Of a stretch of 64,000 bases of DNA, positions 24,831 through 33,489 are shown in pieces; position 1 is the stretch's first letter, and each line of letters starts with the position of its first letter. Origin of the DNA: Catenulispora acidiphila DSM 44928 (GTDB lineage: Bacteria > Actinomycetota > Actinomycetes > Streptomycetales > Catenulisporaceae); the NCBI RefSeq assembly GCF_000024025.1, contig NC_013131.1, positions 930,001 to 994,000 of the forward strand, given 5' to 3'. Under the pieces are notes generated by a model. It did not search any database and was not told the origin of the DNA. It saw only the letters and a list, made by a program, of their open reading frames with translations. The position numbers and the translations under genes are program-made.

Positions 24831-26414
24831 GTGACTGACGCCGAAGCCCACGCACCCCACACCACGGCGGGCAAGCTAGCGGAGCTCCGCTCCCGCCTCG
24901 ACACCGCGATCCATGCCGGCAACGAGCGCGCGGTGGAGAAGCAGCACGCCAAGGGGAAGATGACGGCCCGGGAGCGGATCGAGTATCTGCTCGACGACGG
25001 TTCCTTCATGGAGCTGGACGAGCTGGCGGTGCACCGCTCGGCGCGTTTCGGGATGGAGCGGAACCGGCCCTACACCGACGGTGTGGTCACCGGGTTCGGG
25101 ACCGTGGACGGCCGGCAGGTGTGCGTGTTCTCGCAGGACGTCACGCTGTTCGGCGGGGCGCTGGGCGAGGTGTACGGCGAGAAGATCGTCAAGGTGCTGG
25201 ACCTGGCGCTGAAGCTGGGCTGCCCGATCGTCGGGATCAACGAGGGCGGCGGCGCGCGCATCCAGGAGGGCGTCGTCTCCCTGGGGCTGTACGGCGAGAT
25301 CTTCCGGCGCAACGTGCTGGCCTCCGGGGTCATCCCGCAGATCTCGCTGATCATGGGCGCGGCGGCCGGCGGGCACGTCTACTCCCCGGCGCTGACCGAC
25401 TTCGTGGTGATGGTCGACCAGACCTCGCAGATGTTCATCACCGGCCCGGACGTCATCAAGACCGTCACCGGCGAGGACGTCTCGATGGAGGACCTGGGCG
25501 GCGCCCGGGCGCACAACACCAAGTCCGGCAACGCGCACTACATGGGCGCCGACGAGAAGGACGCCATCGACTACGTCAAGGGCCTGCTGTCCTTCCTGCC
25601 GAGCAACAACCTCGAGGACGCCCCCGAGTACGGCGTGCTCGCCGACCTGGAGCCCACGGCCGAGGACCGCGAGCTGGACACGCTGGTCCCGGACTCGGCG
25701 AACCAGCCCTACGACATCCACCGGGTCATCGAGCACGTCCTGGACGACGCCGACTTCCTGGAAGTGCAGTCGCTGTTCGCCCCGAACATCGTCGTCGGCT
25801 TCGGCCGGGTCGAGGGCCGCACCGTCGGCATCGTCGCCAACCAGCCGATGCAGCTGGCCGGCTGCCTGGACATCGACGCCTCGGAGAAGGCCGCGCGCTT
25901 CGTGCGCACCTGCGACGCCTTCAACGTCCCGGTCATCACCTTCGTCGACGTCCCCGGCTTCCTGCCCGGCACCGACCAGGAGTGGAACGGCATCATCCGG
26001 CGCGGCGCGAAGCTGATCTACGCCTACGCCGAGGCCACGGTCCCGCTGCTGACGATCATCACCCGCAAGGCCTTCGGCGGCGCGTACGACGTCATGGGCA
26101 GCAAGCACCTCGGCGCCGACCTGAACGTCGCCTGGCCGACGGCGCAGATCGCGGTGATGGGCGCGCAGGGCGCGGTGAACATCCTCTACCGCAAGGAACT
26201 CGCGGCGTCCGAGGACCCGGCGGCCGAGCGCGCACGCCTCATCCAGGAGTATGAGGACGAGCTGCTGAACCCCTACGACGCCGCCGAACGGGGCTACGTC
26301 GACTCGGTGATCGAACCGTCGCAGACCCGCCCGTACGTCATCAAAGCCCTGCGGGCGCTGCGCTCCAAGCGCGAGACGCTGCCGCCCAAGAAGCACGGGA
26401 ACATCCCGCTGTGA
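24831..26414 (+). CDS. pccB: propionyl/acyl-CoA carboxylase beta subunit
   Basis: A 527-residue carboxyltransferase that moves CO2 from carboxybiotin to an acyl-CoA, giving methylmalonyl-CoA (or malonyl-CoA). Both crotonase-like halves are present: [18 protein letters not shown] and [19 protein letters not shown] form the first oxyanion region (about 140-195), and [20 protein letters not shown] with [19 protein letters not shown] the second (about 380-430). Asp at the acyl-specificity position (after [15 protein letters not shown]) would need alignment to decide propionyl versus acetyl preference. The start is GTG 24831; the longer in-frame reading to 24735 lacks support. It overlaps pccE by 4 bp. 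Confidence 0.95.
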   Translation: MTDAEAHAPHTTAGKLAELRSRLDTAIHAGNERAVEKQHAKGKMTARERIEYLLDDGSFMELDELAVHRSARFGMERNRPYTDGVVTGFGTVDGRQVCVFSQDVTLFGGALGEVYGEKIVKVLDLALKLGCPIVGINEGGGARIQEGVVSLGLYGEIFRRNVLASGVIPQISLIMGAAAGGHVYSPALTDFVVMVDQTSQMFITGPDVIKTVTGEDVSMEDLGGARAHNTKSGNAHYMGADEKDAIDYVKGLLSFLPSNNLEDAPEYGVLADLEPTAEDRELDTLVPDSANQPYDIHRVIEHVLDDADFLEVQSLFAPNIVVGFGRVEGRTVGIVANQPMQLAGCLDIDASEKAARFVRTCDAFNVPVITFVDVPGFLPGTDQEWNGIIRRGAKLIYAYAEATVPLLTIITRKAFGGAYDVMGSKHLGADLNVAWPTAQIAVMGAQGAVNILYRKELAASEDPAAERARLIQEYEDELLNPYDAAERGYVDSVIEPSQTRPYVIKALRALRSKRETLPPKKHGNIPL

Positions 26415-26668
26415 GCGCCGGGGAGAAGGGCGCCGCGGCGGCGACGCCCGAAATCAAGGTCCTGCATGGGAACCCCACTGCTGAGGAAGTGGCAGTGGTG
26501 GTCGCCGTGGTCTCCGCAGCGGTTGCGGCATCGGCTTCACAATTGGGTAACGATGCAGGCCGGAGCCGCAAGCCCAGCGGCTGGACGGCGCGCGAACGGG
26601 GCGTGCGCGCTCCGTTGCACGCCGGTCCTGGTGGGTGGCGCGCCTCGGCGTTCCCGCGTGCTCGCTGA
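26411..26668 (+). CDS. pccE: acyl-CoA carboxylase epsilon subunit
   Basis: An 85-residue protein starting at a GTG that overlaps the pccB stop (GTGA). It carries the marks of the actinobacterial AccE/PccE group: an N-terminal strand [22 protein letters not shown] (split near residue 24), a basic middle, and a conserved aromatic-Arg end ([12 protein letters not shown]). The family stabilises the alpha-beta carboxylase complex. At 85 residues it is in the usual size range. Position directly behind pccB is diagnostic. Confidence 0.85.
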   Translation: MSAGEKGAAAATPEIKVLHGNPTAEEVAVVVAVVSAAVAASASQLGNDAGRSRKPSGWTARERGVRAPLHAGPGGWRASAFPRAR

Positions 26669-26786
26669 CTGACAGTCCTGCCCGTATACGCCGCAGGAAG
26701 TACACGGGCATGATCACGTCATCTGTAGGGGGATTCGCGGATTCCACCTGAAGTCGCATCCGGTCCGTCTGCCCCGGCAGGTACAG

Positions 26787-26814
26787 TTGACAGCGTTAGA
26801 GGAAACGTTAAGGC
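26787..26814 (+). promoter_or_regulatory. putative sigma-A promoter of the lipoprotein gene
   Basis: A perfect TTGACA (26787-26792) is followed 16 nt later by TAAGGC (26809-26814), 25 bp before the ATG. The -10 is weak, but the -35 is exact. A GGGGGG ribosome site follows. Confidence 0.4.
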
Positions 26815-26839
26815 TCCGCAAAATGGGGGGTTCCCAGCA

Positions 26840-27952
26840 ATGCCACAGACGACGTCCATACACGCAAGGCGCTCGGTTCGCGCGCTGACTCTGACGATCG
26901 CTGTCGGCGCCGTCGCCGGGCTCTCGCTCACCGCGTGCTCCTCCTCCGGCAGCACGAACAGCGGGGGAGGCAGCGGGAGCAAGACGCCGACCGAGGCGCT
27001 GGCGGCCGCGGTGCACAACATCTCCAGCGGCAACGCCGAGGCCTTCCAGCTGTCGCTGAAGCCCGACGACGCGATGATCGCGGCGATGAACAAGGACAGC
27101 AGCGACCCGCAGTCCGCGGCGATCGTCAAGAGCCTGTTCGGCAACGGCGGGATCGTCGTGAAGTTCACGGCCAGCTCCACCAAGCCGCTGAAGGACCTCA
27201 AGCCCGGCGAGAGCCCGAACGTCGAGCTCGGCGTCACCGCCGGCGGCACGGACCTGATGGACGTCCGCAGCGTGGGCGGGGCGCTGTACGCCAAGCTCAA
27301 CGTGCCGGCGTTCCTGCAGTTGTCGGGCAAGTCCGCCTCGGACGTGACCTCCCAGCTCGGCCAGCTCCCGCCGGACTTCCAGGCGCCGGTGCAGGCCCTG
27401 ATGGCGAACAAGTGGGTGGGGGTCAGCGCCACGGACCTGAAGGGTCTGGAGCAGATGGCGCAGAGCCTCGGCGCCGGCGACCTCGGTTCCACCACCGCGC
27501 CCTCGAGCAGCCCCAGCACCCAGATGCTGGCCAACTTCGAGTCCGAGCTGATGAAGGCCCTGACCCAGGACGCCACCGTCACGGACAAGGGCAGCGGCCA
27601 CTACCAGGTCAGCGGCAAGGTCAAGACCATCGGCCAGGACGTGCTGCAGGCGCTGGGCCCGGTCATGAACTCGGTCCCCGGCAAGTCCAAGGCCGACATG
27701 GACAAGCTGCGCACGGACCTGAACTCCGTGCCGGACAGCGAGAACATCACCTTCGACACCTGGGTCAAGAACAACCAGATCAGCGAGCTGCAGGTGGACC
27801 TGGCGCAGTTCCTGACCTCGACCGACTCCGGCGGCGGCCACCTGCCGGTCGACGCGAAGTTCAGCCAGAGCGCGAGCAACGTCGGCGCGCCGAGCGATGT
27901 GACGAACATCGACGTGCAGAAGCTGATCTCGGAGTTCGGCGGCGGTCTGTAA
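26840..27952 (+). CDS. secreted lipoprotein of unknown function
   Basis: A 370-residue lipoprotein. The signal peptide (SVRALTLTIAVGAVAGLSLTAC) ends in the lipobox LTAC, with Cys 33 as lipid anchor, followed by a Ser/Gly linker. The mature part is a single domain of about 320 residues with alternating strands and helices: NISSGNAEAFQLSLKP, VGGALYAKLNVPAFLQL, NKWVGVSATDLKGLEQM, YQVSGKVKTIGQDVLQAL. This layout is like LppX/LprG-type or other beta-sheet lipoproteins of actinomycetes, but the match is not close enough to name. The ATG at 26840 has GGGGGG upstream. It is followed by a strong terminator. Confidence 0.8.
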   Translation: MPQTTSIHARRSVRALTLTIAVGAVAGLSLTACSSSGSTNSGGGSGSKTPTEALAAAVHNISSGNAEAFQLSLKPDDAMIAAMNKDSSDPQSAAIVKSLFGNGGIVVKFTASSTKPLKDLKPGESPNVELGVTAGGTDLMDVRSVGGALYAKLNVPAFLQLSGKSASDVTSQLGQLPPDFQAPVQALMANKWVGVSATDLKGLEQMAQSLGAGDLGSTTAPSSSPSTQMLANFESELMKALTQDATVTDKGSGHYQVSGKVKTIGQDVLQALGPVMNSVPGKSKADMDKLRTDLNSVPDSENITFDTWVKNNQISELQVDLAQFLTSTDSGGGHLPVDAKFSQSASNVGAPSDVTNIDVQKLISEFGGGL

Positions 27953-27956
27953 GCCG

Positions 27957-28012
27957 GTGAAGTAGCCGAGGTAAGCCAAGTGCCGAAGTAGGCGAAGTAA
28001 GCGAAGTAAGCG
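27957..28012 (+). repeat. degenerate short tandem repeat (about 9 bp units)
   Basis: Units of the form (C)GAAGTAAG(C) recur five or six times after the lipoprotein stop: GAAGTAGCC, GAGGTAAGC, CAAGTGCC, GAAGTAGGC, GAAGTAAGC, GAAGTAAGC. The tract is noncoding and directly precedes a terminator. Confidence 0.6.
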
Positions 28013-28020
28013 TGTGAAAG

Positions 28021-28056
28021 ACGGCGGGGAGTCCTCAAAGACTCCCCGCCGTTGTT
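28021..28056. terminator. strong intrinsic terminator
   Basis: A perfect 13-bp stem (ACGGCGGGGAGTC, 28021-28033, with 28040-28052), a 6-base loop CTCAAA and a following TGTTTT. It lies between the convergent lipoprotein and maf genes and is the clearest rho-independent terminator in the window. Confidence 0.9.
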
Positions 28057-28103
28057 TTGCTTGATCTCTGTTCTGCCTACTCTGCCTAGCAGGCCTGTTC
28101 TTA

Positions 28104-28739
28104 CTAGTCCTCCTCGGACGGGCTCCAGTACGCCGTGTAATTCAGCCCCAGATCCGCCATGAGCTTGCGCAGCAGCGGCTTCGACAGCCCGATCACGTTC
28201 GAGTGGTCGCCCTCCAGCCGTTCCACGAACGCGCCGCCGAGGCCGTCGATGGTGAAGGCGCCGGCCACCCGCAGCGGCTCGCCGGTGGCGACGTAGGCCA
28301 GGATCTCCTCGTCGCTGGGCTCGCCGAAGTGCACCACGGTCGCCGCGACCTCGCCGGCCTCCTTGCCGGTGGCGCGGTCGACCAGCCAGTGCCCGGTGAG
28401 CAGCACGCCGGAGCGCCCGCGCATCGCGTACCAGCGCGCGACGGCCTCCTCGGGGGTGTCCGGCTTGCCGAGCGGCCGACCCTCGAACTCCAGGACCGAG
28501 TCGCAGCCGATGACCAGCGCGCCGGCGGTCTCCGGGAGCGCCGCGACGGCCCGGCACTTGGCCTGGCCCAGGGCCAGCGCGACCTCGGCGGGGGTGGCCT
28601 GCGGGCCGAGCGCGTCCTCGACGGCGTCCTCGTCCACGCCGCTGACCAGGACGCGGGGGTCGAAGCCCGCCCGGCGCAGCAGGGACAGGCGGGCCGGGGA
28701 GGCGGAGGCCAGGACGATCGGGGGCGGGGTTGTGGACAT
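28104..28739 (-). CDS. maf: Maf-family nucleotide pyrophosphatase
   Basis: A 211-residue protein of the Maf/HAM1-like superfamily, which hydrolyses non-canonical or modified NTPs to NMPs. Typical motifs are [20 protein letters not shown] at the N-terminus, [18 protein letters not shown] (about 77-94, with the metal/catalytic Asp), and [20 protein letters not shown] with VIGLSK toward the end. ATG 28739 is preceded by TAGAGT at 6 nt, so the transcript is probably leaderless. The position next to pccB-pccE matches the Streptomyces order from memory. Confidence 0.92.
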   Translation of the reverse strand: MSTTPPPIVLASASPARLSLLRRAGFDPRVLVSGVDEDAVEDALGPQATPAEVALALGQAKCRAVAALPETAGALVIGCDSVLEFEGRPLGKPDTPEEAVARWYAMRGRSGVLLTGHWLVDRATGKEAGEVAATVVHFGEPSDEEILAYVATGEPLRVAGAFTIDGLGGAFVERLEGDHSNVIGLSKPLLRKLMADLGLNYTAYWSPSEED

Positions 28740-28745
28740 GCCCCG

Positions 28746-28751
28746 ACTCTA
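28746..28751 (-). promoter_or_regulatory. putative -10 box of maf (leaderless)
   Basis: TAGAGT on the minus strand, 6 nt before ATG 28739. Confidence 0.5.
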
Positions 28752-28825
28752 ACCGGGCCGTCGGGGGCGGCTCCGGTGCGTCAGGTCAGGCAGCGGTCGG
28801 AGCAGCGCGGTGCGCCCTGCGTATC

Positions 28826-29329
28826 TCAGGCGGTCGTCGGGGCGCCGTTGCCGGGCAGCGGTCCACCGGCGCCGCTGCTGCTGCCGCCCGCTGGCGGGGC
28901 GGGGTCCACCGGACCGGGCTCCGGCTTGGGGGCGTTCGGCGTCACCATCGCCACCGCCAGCGCGCCGGACAGCAGCAGGAACACGCCGCCGAGCACGAAC
29001 AGCTGGGTCCAGCCGGTCACGCCGGTGACCACGATCGTCACGAACAGCTGCAGCGCGGCGATGGCCATCATCAGGCCCTGCATGAAGTTGTTCAGCACCA
29101 TGCCGAACGCCGCCAGGACCAGGATGACCGCGCCCAGCAGCAGCGCGGCGCACAGCCCCAGGTTCAGCGCGATCGCGATGATCTTCAGCAGTCCGGGTCC
29201 GGCCGGGCCGAACTTCACGCCGTTGCCGAACGCGACGAAGCCGTAGAAGCCCGCGGCGACGATCAGCGTCCCCAGCGCTTCGGCGGCCAGGGCCACGGCT
29301 CCGGCGAGGATCAATATCTTGCGTCCCAC
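28826..29329 (-). CDS. four-helix membrane protein of unknown function
   Basis: A 167-residue protein with four membrane helices: ILILAGAVALAAEALGTLIV, LKIIAIALNLGLCAALLLG with VILVLAAFGMVL, MMAIAALQLFVTIVVTGV, and LFVLGGVFLLLSGALAVAMV. The last 35 residues are a Pro/Gly/Ser cytosolic or external tail. No motif of a known family is visible. GTG 29329 has GGGAG 6 nt upstream, supporting the start. It lies upstream of maf in the same direction. Confidence 0.75.
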   Translation of the reverse strand: MGRKILILAGAVALAAEALGTLIVAAGFYGFVAFGNGVKFGPAGPGLLKIIAIALNLGLCAALLLGAVILVLAAFGMVLNNFMQGLMMAIAALQLFVTIVVTGVTGWTQLFVLGGVFLLLSGALAVAMVTPNAPKPEPGPVDPAPPAGGSSSGAGGPLPGNGAPTTA

Positions 29330-29496
29330 GGAAGCTCCCGCTCGGCGATGACGGAGTATTTATTGGACGGTTCGTTGAAAACTACTCGCCGGTAGCGGCC
29401 GGTACAAGAGGGTTGATGACTCCCGATCGGGTGAAACGCCGGTCGCACTTAAGGCGGCACGCGGACCAAACATCGGAAAACGGACGGTGCTCGACC

Positions 29497-29502
29497 TAGG
29501 AT
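29497..29502 (+). promoter_or_regulatory. putative -10 box of the NodB-like lipoprotein gene
   Basis: TAGGAT ends 8 nt before GTG 29511. Confidence 0.4.
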
Positions 29503-29510
29503 CGTGGCCC

Positions 29511-30332
29511 GTGACCGCACCGGACCGACGTACCGCGCTGCGGGCGGGGCTGGCCGTGTTGGGGACGGCTGCCGCGTCGCCGGGTCTGGCGGCGTGCTCG
29601 GACGGGAGGAGCACCGGCGCGGCCGGGTCGGCCGCGCCGATTCCTGCGAACGCCTCGCGCCCGGCGGGCGGCGCGGCTCCGGCGAGCAGCGCGACTGCCC
29701 CGGACCCCGCGTCGCCGTCGAGCCGCACGCAGGTCCTCGACGAGGTAGACCACGCGGCGGGCGGCCGTCCGCAGGTCGCCCTGACCTTCCACGGCGACGG
29801 CGACCCGCAGCTGGCCCAAGCCCTGCTCAAGGAGGCCGAGGCCGCGCAGGCCCGGCTCACCGTGCTGGCCGTCGGCCGCTGGCTCGGCGAGCAGCCGGCG
29901 ATGGCGCGGCGCATCCTCGACGGCGGCCACGAACTGGGCAACCACACCGAGAACCACGTCGACATCTCCCAGCTCTCGCCGTCGGCGGCGTTCGCCGAGA
30001 TCGAAGCCTGCGCCGCCCGCCTGCGGAAGCTGACCGGCTCGCCGGGCATCTGGTTCCGGCCCTCGCAGACCCAGCACGCCACCGCGATGCTGATCGCGCA
30101 GGCGCGCAAGGCCGGGTATCGCACGGTCCTGTCCTACGACGTCGACCCGCTGGACTACGAGGACCCGTCGGCGGCGCAGATCACCGATCGCCTGCTGGCC
30201 GCGGTGCGTCCCGGCGCCATCGTGTCGATGCACCTGGGACACCAGCACACCGTGGCGGCGCTGCCGGCGGTGCTCGCCGGACTGAAGGCCCGCGGCCTGG
30301 CCGCCGTCACCGCATCGGAGCTGTTCTCGTGA
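29511..30332 (+). CDS. NodB-like polysaccharide deacetylase lipoprotein (variant active site)
   Basis: A 273-residue lipoprotein. The N-terminus has twin arginines (RRTALRAGLAVLGTAAASPG) and a lipobox-like LAAC near residue 33, so Tat-type lipoprotein export is possible. The NodB barrel follows: motif 1 reads VALTFHGDGDP in place of the usual TFDDGP, while motif 2 GHELGNHTENH keeps both metal histidines, and FRPSQTQ, SYDVDPLDYEDP and VSMHLGHQHT cover the later motifs. Change of the first motif puts the general base in doubt. Related actinobacterial proteins carry similar TFHG motifs. Its stop overlaps the start of the beta-propeller gene by 4 bp, so the two probably act together outside the cell. 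Confidence 0.82.
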   Translation: MTAPDRRTALRAGLAVLGTAAASPGLAACSDGRSTGAAGSAAPIPANASRPAGGAAPASSATAPDPASPSSRTQVLDEVDHAAGGRPQVALTFHGDGDPQLAQALLKEAEAAQARLTVLAVGRWLGEQPAMARRILDGGHELGNHTENHVDISQLSPSAAFAEIEACAARLRKLTGSPGIWFRPSQTQHATAMLIAQARKAGYRTVLSYDVDPLDYEDPSAAQITDRLLAAVRPGAIVSMHLGHQHTVAALPAVLAGLKARGLAAVTASELFS

Positions 30333-31666
30333 CGCGCAGCACGCACGGCGGGCGTCCTTCGCAGCCGGCCATCCGGATGCGCCGCGCGGCCGCGACGCTG
30401 ATCGCGACCGGGGTGATCGGCGCGGGCGTGTGGTTCGCCACCGATCGCGGGGTGTGGAGCGAGGGCGGCAGCACGGGCATGAGCGGGATGGCCGGGATGG
30501 ACAGCGGCGCCGGGCGAGGTCGTTCTGGTTCCGGTTCCGGTTCGAGCGCAGGCTCTTCGGGGTCCGCGCTGGCAGCCGCTGGCGCGCCGGGCAGTGCCTC
30601 CGCCGGATCACCGCGCAGCGCCGGCGCGCTCGTCCCCGCCGCCCTGCCGGGGATGCCGGGCTACGACCCCGCCGACCTGTACGCCTTCGACCGCCCCGGC
30701 ATGGTGTCGCCGGTGATCGCCGCGGCGCTTCCCCGCGTCTACGTCCCGAACACCGAGAGCGACACCGTCACGGTGATCGACCCCTCGGACTACCGCGTCG
30801 TGGAGACGATGAAGGTCGGCCACGAACCGCAGCACGTGGTCCCCTCCTGGGACCTGAAGACCCTGTGGGTCAACAACGACCTGGGCAACAGCCTGACCCC
30901 GATCGACCCCTTCACCGGCAAGCCCGGCGCCCCGATCCCGGTCCACGACCCGTACAACCTCTACTTCACCCCGGACGGCGCCTCAGCGGTCGTGATGGCC
31001 AGCAAGGACATGCAGCTGGTCTTCCGCGACCCGCACACCATGGCGATCCAGAAGATCCTCCCCGTCCCCTGCGAAGGCGTGAACCACGCCGACTTCTCCC
31101 CGAACGGCGCCTACTTCATTGTCTCCTGCGAGTTCTCCGGCCAACTCCTGAAGGTGGACACCAAAACCCGCACCCTCCTCGGCGTCCTGGACCTCCCCCA
31201 ACGCGGCGCGATGCCCCAGGACGTGAAAATCTCCCCCGACGGCAAGGTCTTCTACATCGCCGACATGGTGGCCAACGGCCTCTGGACCGTCGACGGCGAC
31301 GCCTTCAAAGTAACGGGCCTGATCCCCACCGGCCGAGGCGCCCACGGCCTCTACGTCTCCCGCGACTCGACCACCATGTACGTCTCCAACCGAGGCGAAG
31401 GCACCATCACCCTCTTCGACTTCGCCACCGCCAAACCCCGCACCAAATGGCAAATCCCCAACGGCGGCTCCCCCGACATGGGCGGCGTCAGCGCCGACGG
31501 CAAAGTCCTCTGGCTCTCCGGCCGCTACAACGCCGAGGTCTACGCCATCTCCACCACCGACGGCCACCTCCTAGCCCGCATCCCCGTAGGCCGCGGCCCC
31601 CACGGCCTAGCCGTCTACCCCCAACCAGGCCGCTACTCGCTGGGCCACACCGGGGTGTTCCGCTAG
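30329..31666 (+). CDS. membrane-anchored YVTN-type beta-propeller protein
   Basis: A 445-residue protein beginning with a membrane anchor (AAATLIATGVIGAGVWFAT, about 20-38), then a Gly/Ser/Ala/Met-rich linker (GMSGMAGMDSG) and a propeller of about 330 residues. Repeated blades carry signatures such as RVYVPNTESDTVTVIDP, DLKTLWVNNDLGNSLTPID, FIVSCEFSGQLLKVDT, TMYVSNRGEGTITLFDF, which match YVTN/YncE-type blades. No heme or metal site is evident. It begins at GTG 30329 inside the stop of the NodB-like gene. A role in binding or shaping the deacetylase substrate is inferred only from the coupling. Confidence 0.85.
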   Translation: MTRSTHGGRPSQPAIRMRRAAATLIATGVIGAGVWFATDRGVWSEGGSTGMSGMAGMDSGAGRGRSGSGSGSSAGSSGSALAAAGAPGSASAGSPRSAGALVPAALPGMPGYDPADLYAFDRPGMVSPVIAAALPRVYVPNTESDTVTVIDPSDYRVVETMKVGHEPQHVVPSWDLKTLWVNNDLGNSLTPIDPFTGKPGAPIPVHDPYNLYFTPDGASAVVMASKDMQLVFRDPHTMAIQKILPVPCEGVNHADFSPNGAYFIVSCEFSGQLLKVDTKTRTLLGVLDLPQRGAMPQDVKISPDGKVFYIADMVANGLWTVDGDAFKVTGLIPTGRGAHGLYVSRDSTTMYVSNRGEGTITLFDFATAKPRTKWQIPNGGSPDMGGVSADGKVLWLSGRYNAEVYAISTTDGHLLARIPVGRGPHGLAVYPQPGRYSLGHTGVFR

Positions 31667-31679
31667 CTGCGCGCCGACA

Positions 31680-32081
31680 CTAGACCTTGACGATGTGAAG
31701 CCCGTGATAGGCCTCGAAATCGGCATAGTCCTTGAGGTTGAACGTCGCTAGCGGAATGCCGTAGGTCAGACAGACAGCCGCGATCCACATGTCGTTCTGC
31801 GGTCTGGGACGTCCGCGCTCATCCGCGGCCGCGGCTAGTGAACCCCAAGTCCTGGCGATGGCTTCGGTGCTGTCGAGAACAGGCATGGCTGCAAGCCAGC
31901 TGTCCATCGCGACCCGGTTGTGGGGAGCCCAGTGCCGACGCTCGGTCCACTTCACCAACTCGCCGAACGTCACGAACGTGATGACCGGCTCCATCGTGGC
32001 TACTTTGACGAGCAGTGGAAGCGCCTTGCGCTTGAAGGACGCGGACGCGACGTCCGTGTCCATCACGACAGGCTGCGGCAT
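31680..32081 (-). CDS. PIN-domain toxin (VapC/FitB-like)
   Basis: A 133-residue PIN ribonuclease. The acidic site is visible: Asp in VVMDTDVAS (about residue 8), Glu in TFGELVKW (about 41), Asp in RPQNDMWIAAVC (about 97) and Asp in FNLKDYADF (about 117). Such proteins cut RNA (often tRNA) unless held by an antitoxin. It starts 4 bp after the antitoxin stop, giving a typical antitoxin-toxin order. Confidence 0.88.
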   Translation of the reverse strand: MPQPVVMDTDVASASFKRKALPLLVKVATMEPVITFVTFGELVKWTERRHWAPHNRVAMDSWLAAMPVLDSTEAIARTWGSLAAAADERGRPRPQNDMWIAAVCLTYGIPLATFNLKDYADFEAYHGLHIVKV

Positions 32082-32085
32082 GTGC

Positions 32086-32280
32086 CTAGCCTAGGTTGGC
32101 CTGACGCTCTTCGTGGTACGCCTGCACAAACTCGTCCACTTCGTCGTCCGAGGGGAACACGTCAGGAGCCATGAGCTCATCGACGGACCGCAATGGACGT
32201 GGCCGTTTCGCTCTGATGATCTGCTCAAGCGTGACGGCAGGTTGAGGCTCGCGCTTCGCATCCGCGGCGTCAGCGCTCAT
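32086..32280 (-). CDS. antitoxin of the PIN toxin
   Basis: A 64-residue acidic protein directly upstream of the PIN toxin. It is not a clear ribbon-helix-helix or AbrB fold; the middle (VTLEQIIRAKRPRPLRSVDE) and the acidic C-terminal helix (DEVDEFVQAYHEERQ) resemble the toxin-wrapping part of short VapB-like antitoxins. A perfect AGGAGG lies just before ATG 32280, unusual in this window and fitting the need for more antitoxin than toxin. Two palindromes upstream may be its operator. Confidence 0.8.
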   Translation of the reverse strand: MSADAADAKREPQPAVTLEQIIRAKRPRPLRSVDELMAPDVFPSDDEVDEFVQAYHEERQANLG

Positions 32281-32327
32281 GTCGCCTCCTGTCGTATCAA
32301 CGCGCCTGATGTAGCACGCCCCACAGT

Positions 32328-32388
32328 AGTTGCGTTATCGCATGCGCGCACGCAACTTGGACACTCGCCATTGCTTGCATGCAAGCAA
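32328..32388. promoter_or_regulatory. palindromic operator region upstream of the toxin-antitoxin pair
   Basis: Two dyads occur in the 138-bp spacer: AGTTGCG (32328-32334) with CGCAACT (32351-32357), and a perfect 18-bp palindrome TTGCTTGCATGCAAGCAA at 32371-32388. Both contain TTGC/GCAA half sites. They lie 48-108 bp before the antitoxin start, so autoregulation is likely; the 18-bp element could also end fdhD transcription. Confidence 0.55.
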
Positions 32389-32418
32389 CTCGGGTACTCC
32401 GGTGCCTGGCAGCACCCC

Positions 32419-33309
32419 TCAGTCAATGACCCGCTCCGACCCGCAGTACACATTCGCCGTCCGCCCCCGCAGGAACCCGACCAGCGTCAGCCCCGACTCC
32501 GCCGCCAAACTCACCGCCAGCGACGAAGGCGCCGACACCGCGGTCAGCACCGGAATCCCACCCGCGACGGCCTTCTGCACCAGCTCGAACGAGGCGCGGC
32601 CGCTCACCGCAAGAACGTGCTCGCGCAGCGGTAGGCGGCCGGCGCGCAGGGCCCAGCCGAGGACCTTGTCCACCGCGTTGTGGCGGCCGACGTCCTCGCG
32701 GAGGCAGAGGAGGTCGCCGGTGGCGGTGAACAGGGCTGCGGCGTGGAGGCCGCCGGTTTTGGCGAAGATCTTCTGGGCTTCGCGCATGCGGTCCGGGAGG
32801 GTGAACAGGACTTCGGCCGAGAGTTTCACGTCGTCCTCGGCGACCGGCCAGCGCACGGCTGCGTGAACCGCGTCGATCGACGTCTTCCCGCACACGCCGC
32901 ACGCGCTGGTCACGTAGGACGAGCGCCGTAGCCGCTCCTCGGGGAGTTCCACGCCGGGGGCGAGGGTCACGTCCACGATGTTCAGGGGGTCGCCGTCGGC
33001 GAAGGCCAGTGACGCCTCGCCGTCCGTGTACGCGGTGGACGAGCAGCCGTTGTCGGCTGAGCAGAACTTCATCCGGAGCAGGTCGTCGGGTCCGGAGAGC
33101 ACGCCTTCGGCGGTCAGGTGGCCGGCCACCAGGTCGAAGTCGTCGCCGGGGGTGCGCATGGTGACCGTGAAGGGGTGCCCGCCGATGCGCATCTCCAGCG
33201 GTTCCTCGGCGGCCATGTGCTCCTCGCCGCCGCGCCGCAGGACTGCTTCGGCCGGGCCGGCTGAGCCGTCGAGGCGTACTATCCGCCGCCGGGCCGTGAC
33301 CCTGCTCAT
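32419..33309 (-). CDS. fdhD: formate dehydrogenase accessory sulfurtransferase
   Basis: A 296-residue FdhD protein, which moves sulfur from a cysteine desulfurase to the molybdenum cofactor of formate dehydrogenase. The functional Cys loop is SACGVCGKTS (about residue 137), and the nucleotide-binding region CLREDVGRHNAVDKVLGWAL (about 208-227) and LAVSGRASFELVQKA are present. Length is near the usual 280-300. ATG 33309 was chosen because the protein then begins MSRVTARRR like relatives. No formate dehydrogenase gene is in the window. Confidence 0.93.
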   Translation of the reverse strand: MSRVTARRRIVRLDGSAGPAEAVLRRGGEEHMAAEEPLEMRIGGHPFTVTMRTPGDDFDLVAGHLTAEGVLSGPDDLLRMKFCSADNGCSSTAYTDGEASLAFADGDPLNIVDVTLAPGVELPEERLRRSSYVTSACGVCGKTSIDAVHAAVRWPVAEDDVKLSAEVLFTLPDRMREAQKIFAKTGGLHAAALFTATGDLLCLREDVGRHNAVDKVLGWALRAGRLPLREHVLAVSGRASFELVQKAVAGGIPVLTAVSAPSSLAVSLAAESGLTLVGFLRGRTANVYCGSERVID

Positions 33310-33476
33310 TCGGTACTCACCGAGCAACCCACTAGCAACTCACAGCAACTCACCTAGCACTCACCCACAATCGTCCCCAAGATTAGGATCCCAGGTTCCC
33401 CCGGTAATAGGCAACCGATTTTCCACCACTGACATTCCTGCCTAAAAACCAGGTGAGAAGTGTCGTGGGCATTCTC

Positions 33477-33482
33477 TACCAT
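33477..33482 (+). promoter_or_regulatory. putative -10 box of the ABC exporter operon (leaderless)
   Basis: TACCAT ends 7 nt before ATG 33490. Confidence 0.45.
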
Positions 33483-33489
33483 CCGAGCT

